64,000 nucleotides of DNA from Pseudomonas graminis (lineage in GTDB: Bacteria > Pseudomonadota > Gammaproteobacteria > Pseudomonadales > Pseudomonadaceae), in NCBI RefSeq assembly GCF_004364335.1, contig NZ_SOCR01000002.1, positions 434,001 to 498,000 of the forward strand, written 5' to 3'. The notes under the pieces were generated by a model. That model was not told the DNA's origin, did no database searches, and saw nothing but the letters and a program-made list of their open reading frames with translations. The position numbers and the translations under genes are program-made. Below, piece by piece: positions 40,568 to 49,627 of this stretch. Positions within the stretch are counted from its first letter, which is position 1, and each line of letters opens with the position of its first letter.

Positions 40568-42007
40568 TCACCAGGATTGCCCGGCATCCTGGCATAACTG
40601 CTTGGCCAGCATGCCCACGGTCATCAACGCCCTCTCCGCTTCACGGTTCCACGGCAGCCCGCAGTTCAGGCGAATGCAATGGTTGAACTGCTCGGTGTTA
40701 CTGAAGATCAGGCCCGGCGCGATGCTGATGCCCTGCTCCAGCGCGCGCACGTGCAACTCCTGGGTGTTCACCCGTCCCGGCAGACTGATCCACAGAATGA
40801 ACCCGCCCGCAGGCCGGCTGATCTGCGTGCCTTCGGGAAACATCTGCTGCACCGCCAGTTGAAACGCGCTGAGATTCTTGCGGTGCTCCTGACGGATAAA
40901 GCGTAAGTGCCGGTCATACCCGCCGTTTTCAAGGTAGGACGCTACTGCCATCTGCGTCACGCTGCACGCTGAGTGGGTGCTGAAGGTTTGCAGGCGCTGG
41001 ATTTCCGCCTGGTATTTCCCGGCAATCATCCAGCCGATTCGCACCCCCGGCGACAGGGTCTTGGAGAAGCTGGAGCAGTAGATGACATGGCCCAGCCGGT
41101 CGAAGGCCTTTAACGCTTTGGTCTTGTTCTGCTCGTACATCAACTCGCCGTAGATGTCGTCCTCGATGATCTGAATGTCAAAGTCCGACGCCAGGCGCAG
41201 CAGGTGTTTCTGCCGCTCTTCCGGCATCGTGCTGCCCAGCGGATTGCTCAGACGCGACGTCATCACCAGCGCCTTGATCGACCACTGATTGGCCGCCAGT
41301 TGCAGCGCTTCCAGACTGATACCGGTGTTGGGGTCGCTGGGGATTTCGATGACTTTCAGGCCGAGCAGATCGGCCAGTTGCAGCAGGCCGTAGTACGTCG
41401 GGGATTCTGCCGCGATCAGGTCGCCCGGGCTGGTCAGCACCCGCAGCGACATCTGCAGCGCATCGACGCAGCCGTGGGTGATCACCACTTCCGAGGGATC
41501 GATTACCACGCCGGCGTCGCGCATGCGAATGGCCACCTGCCGACGCAGCGGCTCGAAGCCGGGGCTGAACATGTAATTGAACGCCCGAGGGCTCTGAAAG
41601 CGGGTGACCTTGGCCAGTTGCTGATGCAACGCGCGCAGGGGTAAGTAATCGATATGCGGCACCGCAGCGCCGAATGCGAACACCCCTTCCCGCCGGGCCT
41701 CGACCAATACCTGTTGAATGATGCTGGCGCGGGTGACCAGGCCGGGGCGCTCCACCCGAGCAATATCGGGGGTCGCCGCGGTGAGGGCCGGGGTTTGATG
41801 GACGTAGTAACCGGACTGCGGCCGCGCGCGGATCAACCCCTGATCTTCAAGGTTGGCGTAGGCCTGCAGGACGGTGGCATGACTGACGTTGAGCTGGGAG
41901 CTCATCTTGCGCACCGAGGGCACGCGCTCGCCTGGCTGATACACGCCCCGGCGAATGTCTTCGGCCAGCTGCTGGGCGATGCGTTGGTACAGCAACAGAC
42001 TGGTCAT
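40568..42007 (-). CDS. MocR-type GntR regulator / aminotransferase
   Basis: A 479-residue fusion of an N-terminal GntR winged helix (about 8-72, SVRKMSSQLNVSHATVLQAY) and a fold-type-I aminotransferase domain. PLP-binding residues include Lys316 (YCSSFSKTLSPG), Asp283 and Tyr286 (IIEDDIYGEL). MocR proteins usually act as PLP- or amino-acid-responsive regulators, often on a divergent neighbour. Here no divergent gene is close: 42008-42325 contains only a REP pair. Target unknown. Confidence 0.9.
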   Translation of the reverse strand: MTSLLLYQRIAQQLAEDIRRGVYQPGERVPSVRKMSSQLNVSHATVLQAYANLEDQGLIRARPQSGYYVHQTPALTAATPDIARVERPGLVTRASIIQQVLVEARREGVFAFGAAVPHIDYLPLRALHQQLAKVTRFQSPRAFNYMFSPGFEPLRRQVAIRMRDAGVVIDPSEVVITHGCVDALQMSLRVLTSPGDLIAAESPTYYGLLQLADLLGLKVIEIPSDPNTGISLEALQLAANQWSIKALVMTSRLSNPLGSTMPEERQKHLLRLASDFDIQIIEDDIYGELMYEQNKTKALKAFDRLGHVIYCSSFSKTLSPGVRIGWMIAGKYQAEIQRLQTFSTHSACSVTQMAVASYLENGGYDRHLRFIRQEHRKNLSAFQLAVQQMFPEGTQISRPAGGFILWISLPGRVNTQELHVRALEQGISIAPGLIFSNTEQFNHCIRLNCGLPWNREAERALMTVGMLAKQLCQDAGQSW

Positions 42008-42158
42008 TTCGCGTCCCTCGATCCCATGCTCTGATCATGTGTGCGGCGATCAACATGGAAGGATCACCGGAACAGTTCAGAAGTGTACGGTGACAGTTCC
42101 TGTTCCGGCTAGAGGGTGCGTTGTTTGAATAGTGAGATTGACTGCCTGGATAGGTTCT

Positions 42159-42246
42159 GTAGGAGCCGGCTTGCTGGCGAATCCGGCAGATCACGCGTCC
42201 TCTATGGCGTGTGATCAAATGCGTTCGCCAGCAAGCCGGCTCCTAC
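42159..42246. repeat. REP pair
   Basis: Same 23-bp arms as 3363-3449, in perfect inversion, with a second inner inverted repeat (GATCACGC / GCGTGTGATC). It fills the gap between the OmpA-like gene and the MocR gene and could end OmpA-operon transcripts. Confidence 0.9.
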
Positions 42247-42325
42247 AGACTGCGCGGCCGCAAAACCCTGCAAGGCCGACAAAAACACGACACGTTGAAA
42301 AGCCAGGCCGGCGCTGCCATTCCTC

Positions 42326-43141
42326 TCAACGGGGCGGGCTGAGGTGGCCCTTGTCGTCCGAGAAGACAATTTCCACACGGCGGTTCTGTGCACGACCGCT
42401 TTCGGAAGTGTTTGCGTCCACCGGGTACTGATCGCCGTAACCTTCGACCTGAATGCGGTCTTCCTCGATGCCCAGATCAGACAGCACGTCAGCGACGGAC
42501 TGTGCCCGGTCTTTCGACAGCGCGAGGTTTTCCTGAGCGTCGCCGGTGCTGTCGGTATAGCCCTCGATCCGCACCACGCGCTTGGGATTGAATTGCAGGA
42601 ACTGCACGACCTTCAGCACCGTGCGATTGGCCGAGCTTTTCAGTTCGGCGCGGCCGGTATCAAAGAGCATGTCGCCGAGTGTCATCACCAAACCGCGCTC
42701 GTTCTGCTGCGTCGACAGGCTGATCACTTGATCTTCGGCCCACTTGCCCTGTTGCTGCGCGCCGGCCAGCTTGGCTTCACGCAAGGCCAATTGCAGGCGT
42801 TGACGTTCCAGCTCCAGTCGCGCGAGCTTTTCCTGATTCAGCAGCAGCTTGCTGTGCTCCCGGGCGATCGCGCTGTAGCGGCTGCTCAGGTACGCGTAAT
42901 GACTGACGTCGTCAGCGCTGCCGATATAGCTCGACAGGCGCTCGGCCCGGCCCAGCAGCTCGCCGGCGCGAATCACATCCTTCGGCGCGCTGCGCAAGAC
43001 GTTGGTGTCTTCCTTGACCTTCTGGTAATCGGCAATGGCGCCCTGCAACGCCTGGTCACTGTTCTGATGGCCGGCGCAGCCGGCAAGACCGGCACTGGCC
43101 AGCAACAGGCCGACACTGAGGCTTCGCGCAACGGTATTCAT
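42326..43141 (-). CDS. OmpA-like lipoprotein with DUF4398-type N-terminus
   Basis: A 271-residue envelope protein. The signal peptide ends in a lipobox (ASAGLAGC). A helical DUF4398-like region (about 30-150) is followed by a C-terminal OmpA/MotB peptidoglycan-binding domain (about 155-265) with EGYTDSTGDAQENLALSKDR and GYGDQYPVDANTSE. It likely ties the outer membrane to the peptidoglycan. Its start overlaps the preceding DUF4398 gene by 4 bp. Confidence 0.88.
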   Translation of the reverse strand: MNTVARSLSVGLLLASAGLAGCAGHQNSDQALQGAIADYQKVKEDTNVLRSAPKDVIRAGELLGRAERLSSYIGSADDVSHYAYLSSRYSAIAREHSKLLLNQEKLARLELERQRLQLALREAKLAGAQQQGKWAEDQVISLSTQQNERGLVMTLGDMLFDTGRAELKSSANRTVLKVVQFLQFNPKRVVRIEGYTDSTGDAQENLALSKDRAQSVADVLSDLGIEEDRIQVEGYGDQYPVDANTSESGRAQNRRVEIVFSDDKGHLSPPR

Positions 43142-43503
43142 TGGCCAGCCCCCAACTGCTTGCGCAGACGCTCGAGGCGGGTGTTGACCTGAGCCACCTG
43201 CGCTTCGCTCTTCTGCGTCAGCACACGGGCTTCGGCCAGACGCGCGTCCAGCTCGGCCTGTTCCGCCTGCATGCGTGCATCCTTGTAGGACTTGTCCGCG
43301 ATGTCGGCGCGGGCCTGGGTCAGCTTCGTCTGCGCTGTCACCAGGTCCGGCTCTTCATCGGTAGCGCCGACCGCTGTGGCCTGGGCGACAGCCTGCTCGG
43401 TGAGTTTGAGTTGTTCGGTGGGCGCCGGGTCGTTGGCACAGCCGACGAGGGCGGCGAGCACGACAGCGGCGAATACAGGCTGGATTTTCAAAAGAAAGCT
43501 CAA
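43138..43503 (-). CDS. DUF4398 domain lipoprotein
   Basis: A 121-residue small lipoprotein with lipobox LAALVGC and a mature part that is almost entirely charged helix (QAELDARLAEARVLTQKSEA), as in DUF4398. It lies between the solute-binding gene (10 bp upstream) and the OmpA-like gene (4-bp overlap), so all three are likely co-expressed. The pairing of a DUF4398 protein with an OmpA-like protein carrying a similar helix suggests a shared envelope structure. Confidence 0.85.
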   Translation of the reverse strand: MSFLLKIQPVFAAVVLAALVGCANDPAPTEQLKLTEQAVAQATAVGATDEEPDLVTAQTKLTQARADIADKSYKDARMQAEQAELDARLAEARVLTQKSEAQVAQVNTRLERLRKQLGAGQ

Positions 43504-43512
43504 AACACATTC

Positions 43513-44337
43513 CTACTGATGGAGGGCGCTACCGGACTGCTGCAACTGAATTTTCCACAGGTCCAGATTGCGCGTGACGGCTTCACTGGCGCGACCGGAA
43601 GCCGCCAATTCTGTCATTTTTTTCGCCAGCTGTCCGCGCAGCCATGGATCGTTGCAGGCAGAGTTGAACGACAGCGCCAGATAAAAGCCCGGGCGATCGA
43701 GGGGCATGGGCTGGGTTTGCAGGTCTTTGGCGATGTCCAGCGCCTGGGTCACTGCCATCCCCGCATAGCGACCGGCAAGGACGAACTCGACCTGCCCTGC
43801 CGCCAGTGTCTGAAAAGCCTGAGGGAGACTGGCCTGCTTCTCCAGCTTCAAGTGCGCCTTGATCGCCTCATCGAACCCAACGGTTACCCGGGTCTTTTCA
43901 GACATGGCGCCGGGATGGCTCTGCAGATCGGCCAGCGAATTGAAGGGCTGCTCATGGCCGTTTCGAGTCCAGACCATGATTTCGTTCTGGGCGATGGGCG
44001 GATGGACGAAATCCAGGGATTCCAGCTCGGCGCTGTTGAGTGGCGTGTCCGCCAGCATGTCCATGCGCCCGCTGCGCACTTCTTCCAGTGCCTGACTGCG
44101 CTTGCCGCCATACAGCAGCTCGACCTTGACGCCGATCTGCTGCGCGACCTCCTTGAGTAGGTCGGCATTGGCGCCCATCAGGTGTTTCGGGTCCTGGGGG
44201 TCGCGCCACAGGTACGGCGGCGCGTCCGGGCTGCCGGTGACGATCAACCGGTCACACTTGCCCGCCGACCAAGCCAGCGACGGCAGCAACAGCAACCCGC
44301 CCAGCAGTGAAGCCAGCGTCTGCTTTGGCGACAACAT
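43513..44337 (-). CDS. Extracellular solute-binding protein (family 3-like)
   Basis: A 274-residue periplasmic protein with signal peptide (MLSPKQTLASLLGGLLLLPS, cleaved near LAWS-AGK). The transporter substrate-binding fold shows GSPDAPPYLWRDP, LMGANADLLKEVAQQIGVKV and RSGRMDMLADTPLN. No permease or ATPase is adjacent, so it may act as a stand-alone sensor or binding protein for the envelope operon that follows. Ligand unknown. Confidence 0.85.
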   Translation of the reverse strand: MLSPKQTLASLLGGLLLLPSLAWSAGKCDRLIVTGSPDAPPYLWRDPQDPKHLMGANADLLKEVAQQIGVKVELLYGGKRSQALEEVRSGRMDMLADTPLNSAELESLDFVHPPIAQNEIMVWTRNGHEQPFNSLADLQSHPGAMSEKTRVTVGFDEAIKAHLKLEKQASLPQAFQTLAAGQVEFVLAGRYAGMAVTQALDIAKDLQTQPMPLDRPGFYLALSFNSACNDPWLRGQLAKKMTELAASGRASEAVTRNLDLWKIQLQQSGSALHQ

Positions 44338-44360
44338 GACAACGTCCTTTTTGAGCCCAT

Positions 44361-44428
44361 AAAAAACCCCGCCAGCTCCGACTGCTTCGGCGCTGACTCA
44401 TCGAATGAACGATGATCAGCGCTGGCGG
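44361..44428 (-). terminator. Likely terminator of etfBA
   Basis: On the minus strand CCGCCAGC ... GCTGGCGGGG then TTTTTT. The loop is long (about 44 bp) and holds smaller inverted repeats. It lies about 45 bp beyond the etfA stop. Confidence 0.6.
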
Positions 44429-44471
44429 CAGCCCGAACGAACGGGTTCTCTTTATAAGTCAGGGAAGTGGA

Positions 44472-45401
44472 TTAGACCAGCTTCTCCAACTCGGGGATCG
44501 CTTCGAACAGATCCGCCACGAGGCCATAATCGGCGACCTGGAAGATCGGCGCTTCTTCGTCCTTGTTGATCGCAACGATCACTTTGGAGTCCTTCATGCC
44601 GGCCAGATGCTGGATCGCGCCGGAAATGCCGACCGCGATGTACAGCTGCGGCGCGACGATCTTGCCGGTCTGCCCGACCTGCATGTCGTTGGGCACGAAG
44701 CCTGCGTCGACGGCCGCACGGGAAGCACCAACGGCCGCACCCAGCTTGTCAGCCAGGGTGTACAGGTGCTTGAAGTTGCCGCCGTTCTGCATGCCGCGGC
44801 CGCCGGACACGACGATCTTGGCAGCGGTCAGCTCAGGACGGTCGGACTTGGCCAGCTCTTCGCTGACGAAGGACGACTTGCCGGCGTCATGGGCTGCGCT
44901 GACGGCTTCAATCGAAGCAGAACCGCCCTCGGCCGCCACCGCGTCAAAGCCGGTCGCACGAACCGTGATGACTTTCACGGCAGCCGACGACTGAACGGTC
45001 GAAATAGCGTTACCCGCATAGATCGGGCGCTTGAAGGTGTCACCGCTTTCCACCGAGATGATCTCGGAGATCTGATCGACGTCCAGGTGCGCCGCGACAC
45101 GCGGCAGGATGTTCTTGCCATTGGAAGTCGCAGCGGCCAGCACATGGCTGTAAGCCGAAGCCAGCTCGACAACCAGCGGGGCAACGTTTTCGGGCAGCTG
45201 GTGCTCGTAGGCGGCGTTGTCAGCCACGAGGACCTTGGACACGCCTGCGATTTTTGCAGCTGCTTCGCCGACGGCAGCGATGTTATGACCGGCGACCAGA
45301 ACGTGGATGTCACCACCGATTTTTGCGGCAGCGGCAACGGTATTCAGAGTGGCGGGAGCGATTGCGCCGTTTTCGTGCTCAGCGATAACCAGGGTCGTCA
45401 T
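44472..45401 (-). CDS. etfA: Electron transfer flavoprotein alpha subunit
   Basis: FAD-binding subunit of ETF, which collects electrons from acyl-CoA dehydrogenases. 309 residues. The C-terminal FAD domain shows [19 protein letters not shown] and [17 protein letters not shown]. The start meets the etfB stop with a one-base overlap. Confidence 0.97.
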   Translation of the reverse strand: MTTLVIAEHENGAIAPATLNTVAAAAKIGGDIHVLVAGHNIAAVGEAAAKIAGVSKVLVADNAAYEHQLPENVAPLVVELASAYSHVLAAATSNGKNILPRVAAHLDVDQISEIISVESGDTFKRPIYAGNAISTVQSSAAVKVITVRATGFDAVAAEGGSASIEAVSAAHDAGKSSFVSEELAKSDRPELTAAKIVVSGGRGMQNGGNFKHLYTLADKLGAAVGASRAAVDAGFVPNDMQVGQTGKIVAPQLYIAVGISGAIQHLAGMKDSKVIVAINKDEEAPIFQVADYGLVADLFEAIPELEKLV

Positions 45402-46150
45402 CAGATCACCTTCGCTTCGTTTTTCAGTTTATCAACCAGTTCAGCAACCGACTTGACCTTGATGCCTGCGCTGCGGGCAGCCGGGGCTTCAACTTTCAGG
45501 GTCTTGTTGGTGGACGCCGTCGAAACACCCAACGCATCAGGCGTCAGCACTTCGAGGGGCTTCTTCTTGGCTTTCATGATGTTTGGCAGCGACGCGTAGC
45601 GCGGCTCGTTCAGACGCAGGTCGGTGGTGACGATGGCCGGCAGCCTGAGGGAGACGGTCTGCGCGCCGGCGTCGATTTCACGGGTGACGTTGACGCTGTC
45701 GCCGGACACCTCGACTTTGGAGGCGAAGGTGCCCTGGGCATAACCGCTCAGCGCAGCCAGCATCTGGCCGGTCTGGTTGTTGTCACTGTCGATCGCCTGC
45801 TTGCCGAGAATGACCAGCTGCGGCTGCTCTTTATCGACAACGGCCTTGAGCAACTTGGCCACGGCCAGGGAGGTCAGTTCGTCAGCGGATTCCACGAGGA
45901 TGGCGCGATCGGCACCCAGTGCCAGCGCGGTACGCAGTTGCTCCTGAGCGGTGGTCGGGCCGATGGAAACGACAACGATCTCGGTCGCAACGCCTTTCTC
46001 TTTCAGGCGGACGGCTTCTTCTACCGCGATTTCGCAGAAGGGGTTCATCGACATTTTAACGTTGGCGAGATCGACGCCGGAGTTGTCCGCTTTGACGCGA
46101 ACCTTGACGTTGTAGTCGACCACTCGTTTGACAGCTACAAGAACCTTCAT
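45401..46150 (-). CDS. etfB: Electron transfer flavoprotein beta subunit
   Basis: AMP-binding subunit of ETF. 249 residues from [20 protein letters not shown] at the ATG at 46150; the open frame to 46240 adds non-conserved residues. Motifs [15 protein letters not shown] and [20 protein letters not shown] are typical, as is the C-terminal recognition segment with Leu/Lys/Ala ([11 protein letters not shown]). Divergent from the ETF-QO gene with 583 bp between. Confidence 0.97.
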   Translation of the reverse strand: MKVLVAVKRVVDYNVKVRVKADNSGVDLANVKMSMNPFCEIAVEEAVRLKEKGVATEIVVVSIGPTTAQEQLRTALALGADRAILVESADELTSLAVAKLLKAVVDKEQPQLVILGKQAIDSDNNQTGQMLAALSGYAQGTFASKVEVSGDSVNVTREIDAGAQTVSLRLPAIVTTDLRLNEPRYASLPNIMKAKKKPLEVLTPDALGVSTASTNKTLKVEAPAARSAGIKVKSVAELVDKLKNEAKVI

Positions 46151-46577
46151 GGATTCCTCGTTTCTCTCCGGTGAAAAGAAATCGCCAGGCCTTGCCCGGC
46201 GATGGGTACTCGTCAGTGTAAAGAACACCTGTGAAAACAACGTATTCGCGGTTGCTGAATGCTCATGTCAGCAAAAGCGGCCACGCCAGGGCGGCAATCC
46301 AAGCCAGACGTTGATCGCCCGTGTAAACTGCAGCGCGCCGCCGGCGTAGTACTGGTGGTGGTGCTGACGGTGGCGCGGGGGCGCTGCTCACGTTGCTTTT
46401 ACCGGTGTTCTGCTACCGACGGTCTGTGCGCCGCTGTAAAACAATCCGGGGCTGACGAACGACCCGGCGCGAGCGCAAAACCGCCCGTATCTTGACCGCA
46501 ACGCCGGGTCGGGTCAATACGACATAAACGCCAGTCACAAGCCGTCTCACCATGATTTATCAGGGTTTCGGCCGATT

Positions 46578-46622
46578 CAAACAAACGTTTGTATTGGACC
46601 TGCGAGGTGGTGTAGATATAAT
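46578..46622 (+). promoter_or_regulatory. Sigma-70 promoter of ETF-QO with overlapping PsrA-like operator
   Basis: Promoter TTGGAC (46594-46599), 17 bp, TATAAT (46617-46622). CAAACAAACGTTTG (46578-46591) sits just upstream and fits the PsrA consensus S-AAAC-N2-4-GTTT-S; it also contains the perfect palindrome ACAAACGTTTGT. PsrA is the fatty-acid-sensing TetR repressor that in P. aeruginosa affects etf genes. The rest of the 583-bp etfB/ETF-QO gap shows no gene. Confidence 0.65.
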
Positions 46623-46733
46623 GCGCGCCTTCAAGATGACACCCGGGCTGAAGACCCTCCCGGTGTCGGTTTTAGCCATCTATAAAAATACGCCTAAAAA
46701 ATACGCCGTTGAGCCTTGAGTAGGAGATAGCCT

Positions 46734-48398
46734 GTGGAACGCGAATTTATGGAGTTCGACGTCGTCATCGTCGGAGCCGGGCCCGCCGGGCTGTCTGCCG
46801 CTTGCCGCCTGAAACAGAGAGCCGCTGACGCCGGTCAGGAAATCAGCGTCTGCGTGGTGGAAAAAGGCTCCGAAGTCGGTGCTCATATCCTCTCCGGTGC
46901 GGTGTTCGAACCCCGCGCCCTCAACGAGCTGTTCCCCGACTGGAAAGCCCTCGGCGCACCGCTCAACACACCCGTCACACGTGACGACATCTATGTGCTG
47001 ACCGGCGCCGATGCCAGCCAGAAAGTGCCAGGCGCGTTCGTGCCCAAGACCATGCACAACGAAGGCAACTACATCATCTCCCTGGGCAACCTGTGCCGCT
47101 GGCTGGCGCAGCAGGCCGAGAACCTCGGCGTGGAAATCTACCCGGGCTTCGCGGCTCAGGAAGCGCTGATCGATGAGAACGGCGTGGTGCGCGGGATTCT
47201 TACCGGTGATCTGGGCGTCGACCGTGAAGGCAATCCGAAAGAAGGCCTGTACACCCCCGGCATGGAGCTGCGCGGCAAGTACACGCTGTTCGCCGAAGGC
47301 TGCCGTGGCCACATAGGCAAGCAACTGATCAACCGTTTCAACCTCGACAGCGAAGCAGACGCCCAGCATTACGGCATCGGCCTGAAGGAAATCTGGGAAG
47401 TCGATCCGGCCAAACATCAGCCTGGTCTGGTGGTGCACACCGCCGGCTGGCCGCTGGAGGTCATGGGCACCGAAAACACCGGCGGCTCTTTCCTTTACCA
47501 CCTGGAAAACAATCAGGTCGTGGTCGGGCTGATCGTCGACCTGTCCTACGCCAACCCGTACCTGTCGCCCTTCGATGAATTCCAGCGCCTCAAGCACCAC
47601 CCGGTCCTGAAGCAATACCTGGAAGGCGGCAAGCGCATCAGCTACGGCGCGCGCGCCATCTGCAAGGGCGGGCTGAATTCGCTGCCGAAGATGGTCTTCC
47701 CCGGCGGCGCGCTGATCGGCTGCGACCTGGGCACGCTGAACTTTGCCAAGATCAAGGGCAGCCACACCGCCATGAAGTCGGGCATGCTCGCCGCGGAAGC
47801 GGTGGCAGATGCGCTGTTCGCCGGCAACGAGGGTGGCGATGCGCTGAACGGCTACGTGGAAGGTTTCAAGGCCAGCTGGCTGCATGAAGAGCTGTTCGCC
47901 AGCCGTAACTTCGGGCCCGCTGTTCACAAGTTCGGCGCGATCTTCGGTGGTGCGTTCAACTTCATCGACCAGAACCTGTTTGGCGGCACGATCCCCTTCA
48001 CCCTGCACGACACCACGCCGGACTACGCGTGCATGAAGCTGGCGGCCGACTCGAAGAAGATCGACTACCCGAAACCTGACGGCAAGCTGAGCTTCGACAA
48101 GCTGAGCTCGGTGTTTATCTCCGGCACCAACCACGAAGAAGAGCAGCCGTGCCACTTGAAGCTGAAGGATCCGAGCATCCCGATCAGCGTAAACCTGCCC
48201 AAGTGGGATGAGCCTGCTCAGCGGTACTGCCCGGCGGGGGTTTACGAGGTGGTGACCCAGGAAGACGGCGCGAAACGCTTCCAGATCAACGCGCAGAACT
48301 GCGTTCACTGCAAAACCTGCGACATCAAGGATCCGTCGCAGAACATTACGTGGGTAGCACCGGAAGGCGCAGGCGGCCCCACCTATCCCAATATGTAA
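46734..48398 (+). CDS. Electron transfer flavoprotein-ubiquinone oxidoreductase
   Basis: Membrane-associated FAD/4Fe-4S enzyme that passes electrons from ETF to ubiquinone. 554 residues. FAD motif VVIVGAGPAGLSAACRL; the ubiquinone/membrane region has HTAGWPLEVMGTENTGGSF; the C-terminal 4Fe-4S ligands are in NCVHCKTCDIKDPSQNI with an upstream RYCPAGVYE Cys. The start is GTG at 46734 (MEREFMEFDVV); the ATG at 46749 is the alternative. It completes the electron path with the divergent etfBA. A REP pair begins 3 bp after the stop. Confidence 0.97.
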   Translation: MEREFMEFDVVIVGAGPAGLSAACRLKQRAADAGQEISVCVVEKGSEVGAHILSGAVFEPRALNELFPDWKALGAPLNTPVTRDDIYVLTGADASQKVPGAFVPKTMHNEGNYIISLGNLCRWLAQQAENLGVEIYPGFAAQEALIDENGVVRGILTGDLGVDREGNPKEGLYTPGMELRGKYTLFAEGCRGHIGKQLINRFNLDSEADAQHYGIGLKEIWEVDPAKHQPGLVVHTAGWPLEVMGTENTGGSFLYHLENNQVVVGLIVDLSYANPYLSPFDEFQRLKHHPVLKQYLEGGKRISYGARAICKGGLNSLPKMVFPGGALIGCDLGTLNFAKIKGSHTAMKSGMLAAEAVADALFAGNEGGDALNGYVEGFKASWLHEELFASRNFGPAVHKFGAIFGGAFNFIDQNLFGGTIPFTLHDTTPDYACMKLAADSKKIDYPKPDGKLSFDKLSSVFISGTNHEEEQPCHLKLKDPSIPISVNLPKWDEPAQRYCPAGVYEVVTQEDGAKRFQINAQNCVHCKTCDIKDPSQNITWVAPEGAGGPTYPNM

Positions 48399-48400
48399 AT

Positions 48401-48489
48401 TGTAGGAGCGCGCTTGCCCGCGATGGCGGTGTATCAGTCAACTCATCATCGACTGACAAAACGCAATCGCGGGCAAGCGCGCTCCTACA
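48401..48489. repeat. REP pair abutting the ETF-QO stop
   Basis: TGTAGGAGCGCGCTTGCCCG plus CGAT and its complement at 48466-48489. This is a third REP subclass. It likely acts as transcription terminator or mRNA 3' stabiliser, since no other terminator is seen before the convergent AraC-type gene. Confidence 0.9.
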
Positions 48490-48543
48490 GGTTCCATTGC
48501 GCCGCATTCTTTGCCGGTAGCCCTTATGGTTTCAGCCTCACCC

Positions 48544-49449
48544 TCACGCTGATACCTTCAGCCGCTCGCCCTCTTCCCCCGGATTGCGCTCGAAGTAGCG
48601 TTTGTACTCGCGGCTGAATTGCGATGTGCTCTGGTACCCGACCCTGTGCGCCACTTGCGCCACCCCCATACCCTCGCCGATGAGCATCTGCTGTGCCTTG
48701 AGCAGCCGCACGCGTTTGAGGTACTGCACCGGCGACAGCAAGGTGCTGCGCTTGAAATGCTCATGAAAGGTCGAGGCGCTCATATTGGCGCAGCGCGCCA
48801 GATCCTCGACGCTCAAGGCCTGATCGTAATGGTCGCGCAGGTGCTGCAGCGAGGCTGCAATGCGCGCGAAGTGGCCGGTCTGTTCGACCAGTGCCCGCAG
48901 CACTCCAGCCTGTGGACCACGCAGCGCGGCGTACACCACCTCCCTGACCCGAGCCTGCCCCATCACTTGCGCGTCCAGCGGATCGTGCAGGCAGCGCAGC
49001 AGCCGCTCGACACTCTCGCGCATCGGCGCATCCAGCTCGGCGGACGTCATCGATTCCGGCGTCTGCGCCTTGACCTTCACATTGGGCGCCTCGCCCATGG
49101 CCTGCACCAGCTCGCCCAGCAGCGCGCGATCGATGGACACCGCGACGCCATACATGGGCGCCTGGGCCGTGGCGAAGGTTTCGCACATGAACGGCACCGA
49201 CAACGCCTGCACCAGGTAGTGACCGGCGCCGTATTCCAGCGTACGTGGGCCCAGGCGCGCGAGCTTGCTGCCCTGGGCGATGATCACCAGGCTGGGTTCG
49301 TAGATCTGCGGGCTGCTGGCGACGTAGTAATCCCAGGACATCGCCTGCACGCCCGGCACGAGGGTGTCGACGAAACCCGGGCGCGGCGCCAGGGGCTTGA
49401 TGAGGGAGACCAACTGGGCGTTGGCGTCGGAATGGGAAAGAGGAGACAT
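48544..49449 (-). CDS. AraC family transcriptional regulator
   Basis: A 301-residue regulator with an N-terminal AraC_N ligand domain (about 20-180) and two C-terminal helix-turn-helix motifs (about 205-295; SVEDLARCANMSASTFHEHF and GVAQVAHRVGYQSTSQFSRE). It is divergent from the alcohol dehydrogenase gene (178 bp from start to start). AraC_N-type regulators are commonly paired this way with oxidoreductases, so it probably controls that gene; inducer unknown. Confidence 0.9.
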   Translation of the reverse strand: MSPLSHSDANAQLVSLIKPLAPRPGFVDTLVPGVQAMSWDYYVASSPQIYEPSLVIIAQGSKLARLGPRTLEYGAGHYLVQALSVPFMCETFATAQAPMYGVAVSIDRALLGELVQAMGEAPNVKVKAQTPESMTSAELDAPMRESVERLLRCLHDPLDAQVMGQARVREVVYAALRGPQAGVLRALVEQTGHFARIAASLQHLRDHYDQALSVEDLARCANMSASTFHEHFKRSTLLSPVQYLKRVRLLKAQQMLIGEGMGVAQVAHRVGYQSTSQFSREYKRYFERNPGEEGERLKVSA

Positions 49450-49627
49450 GGGCAGCCATACAGAGGATTTGACACCGCCATCATCGCAGATCAGCTGCGC
49501 GCCGCCCTACTGTAAATGTGAAATCCGGAGGATCAGGCATGACAGGCGGAGGAATGACCATGGCCGGAGATGCCCTCGCTGCGGACAATGCACCGCCTCA
49601 ACCGTTATCGTTTTTGCGAGGTTCTTC

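Noticed and set aside
46241..46600. Short frames in the etfB/ETF-QO gap
   Set aside because: They are short, lack ribosome sites and cover the promoter region; no protein family is suggested.
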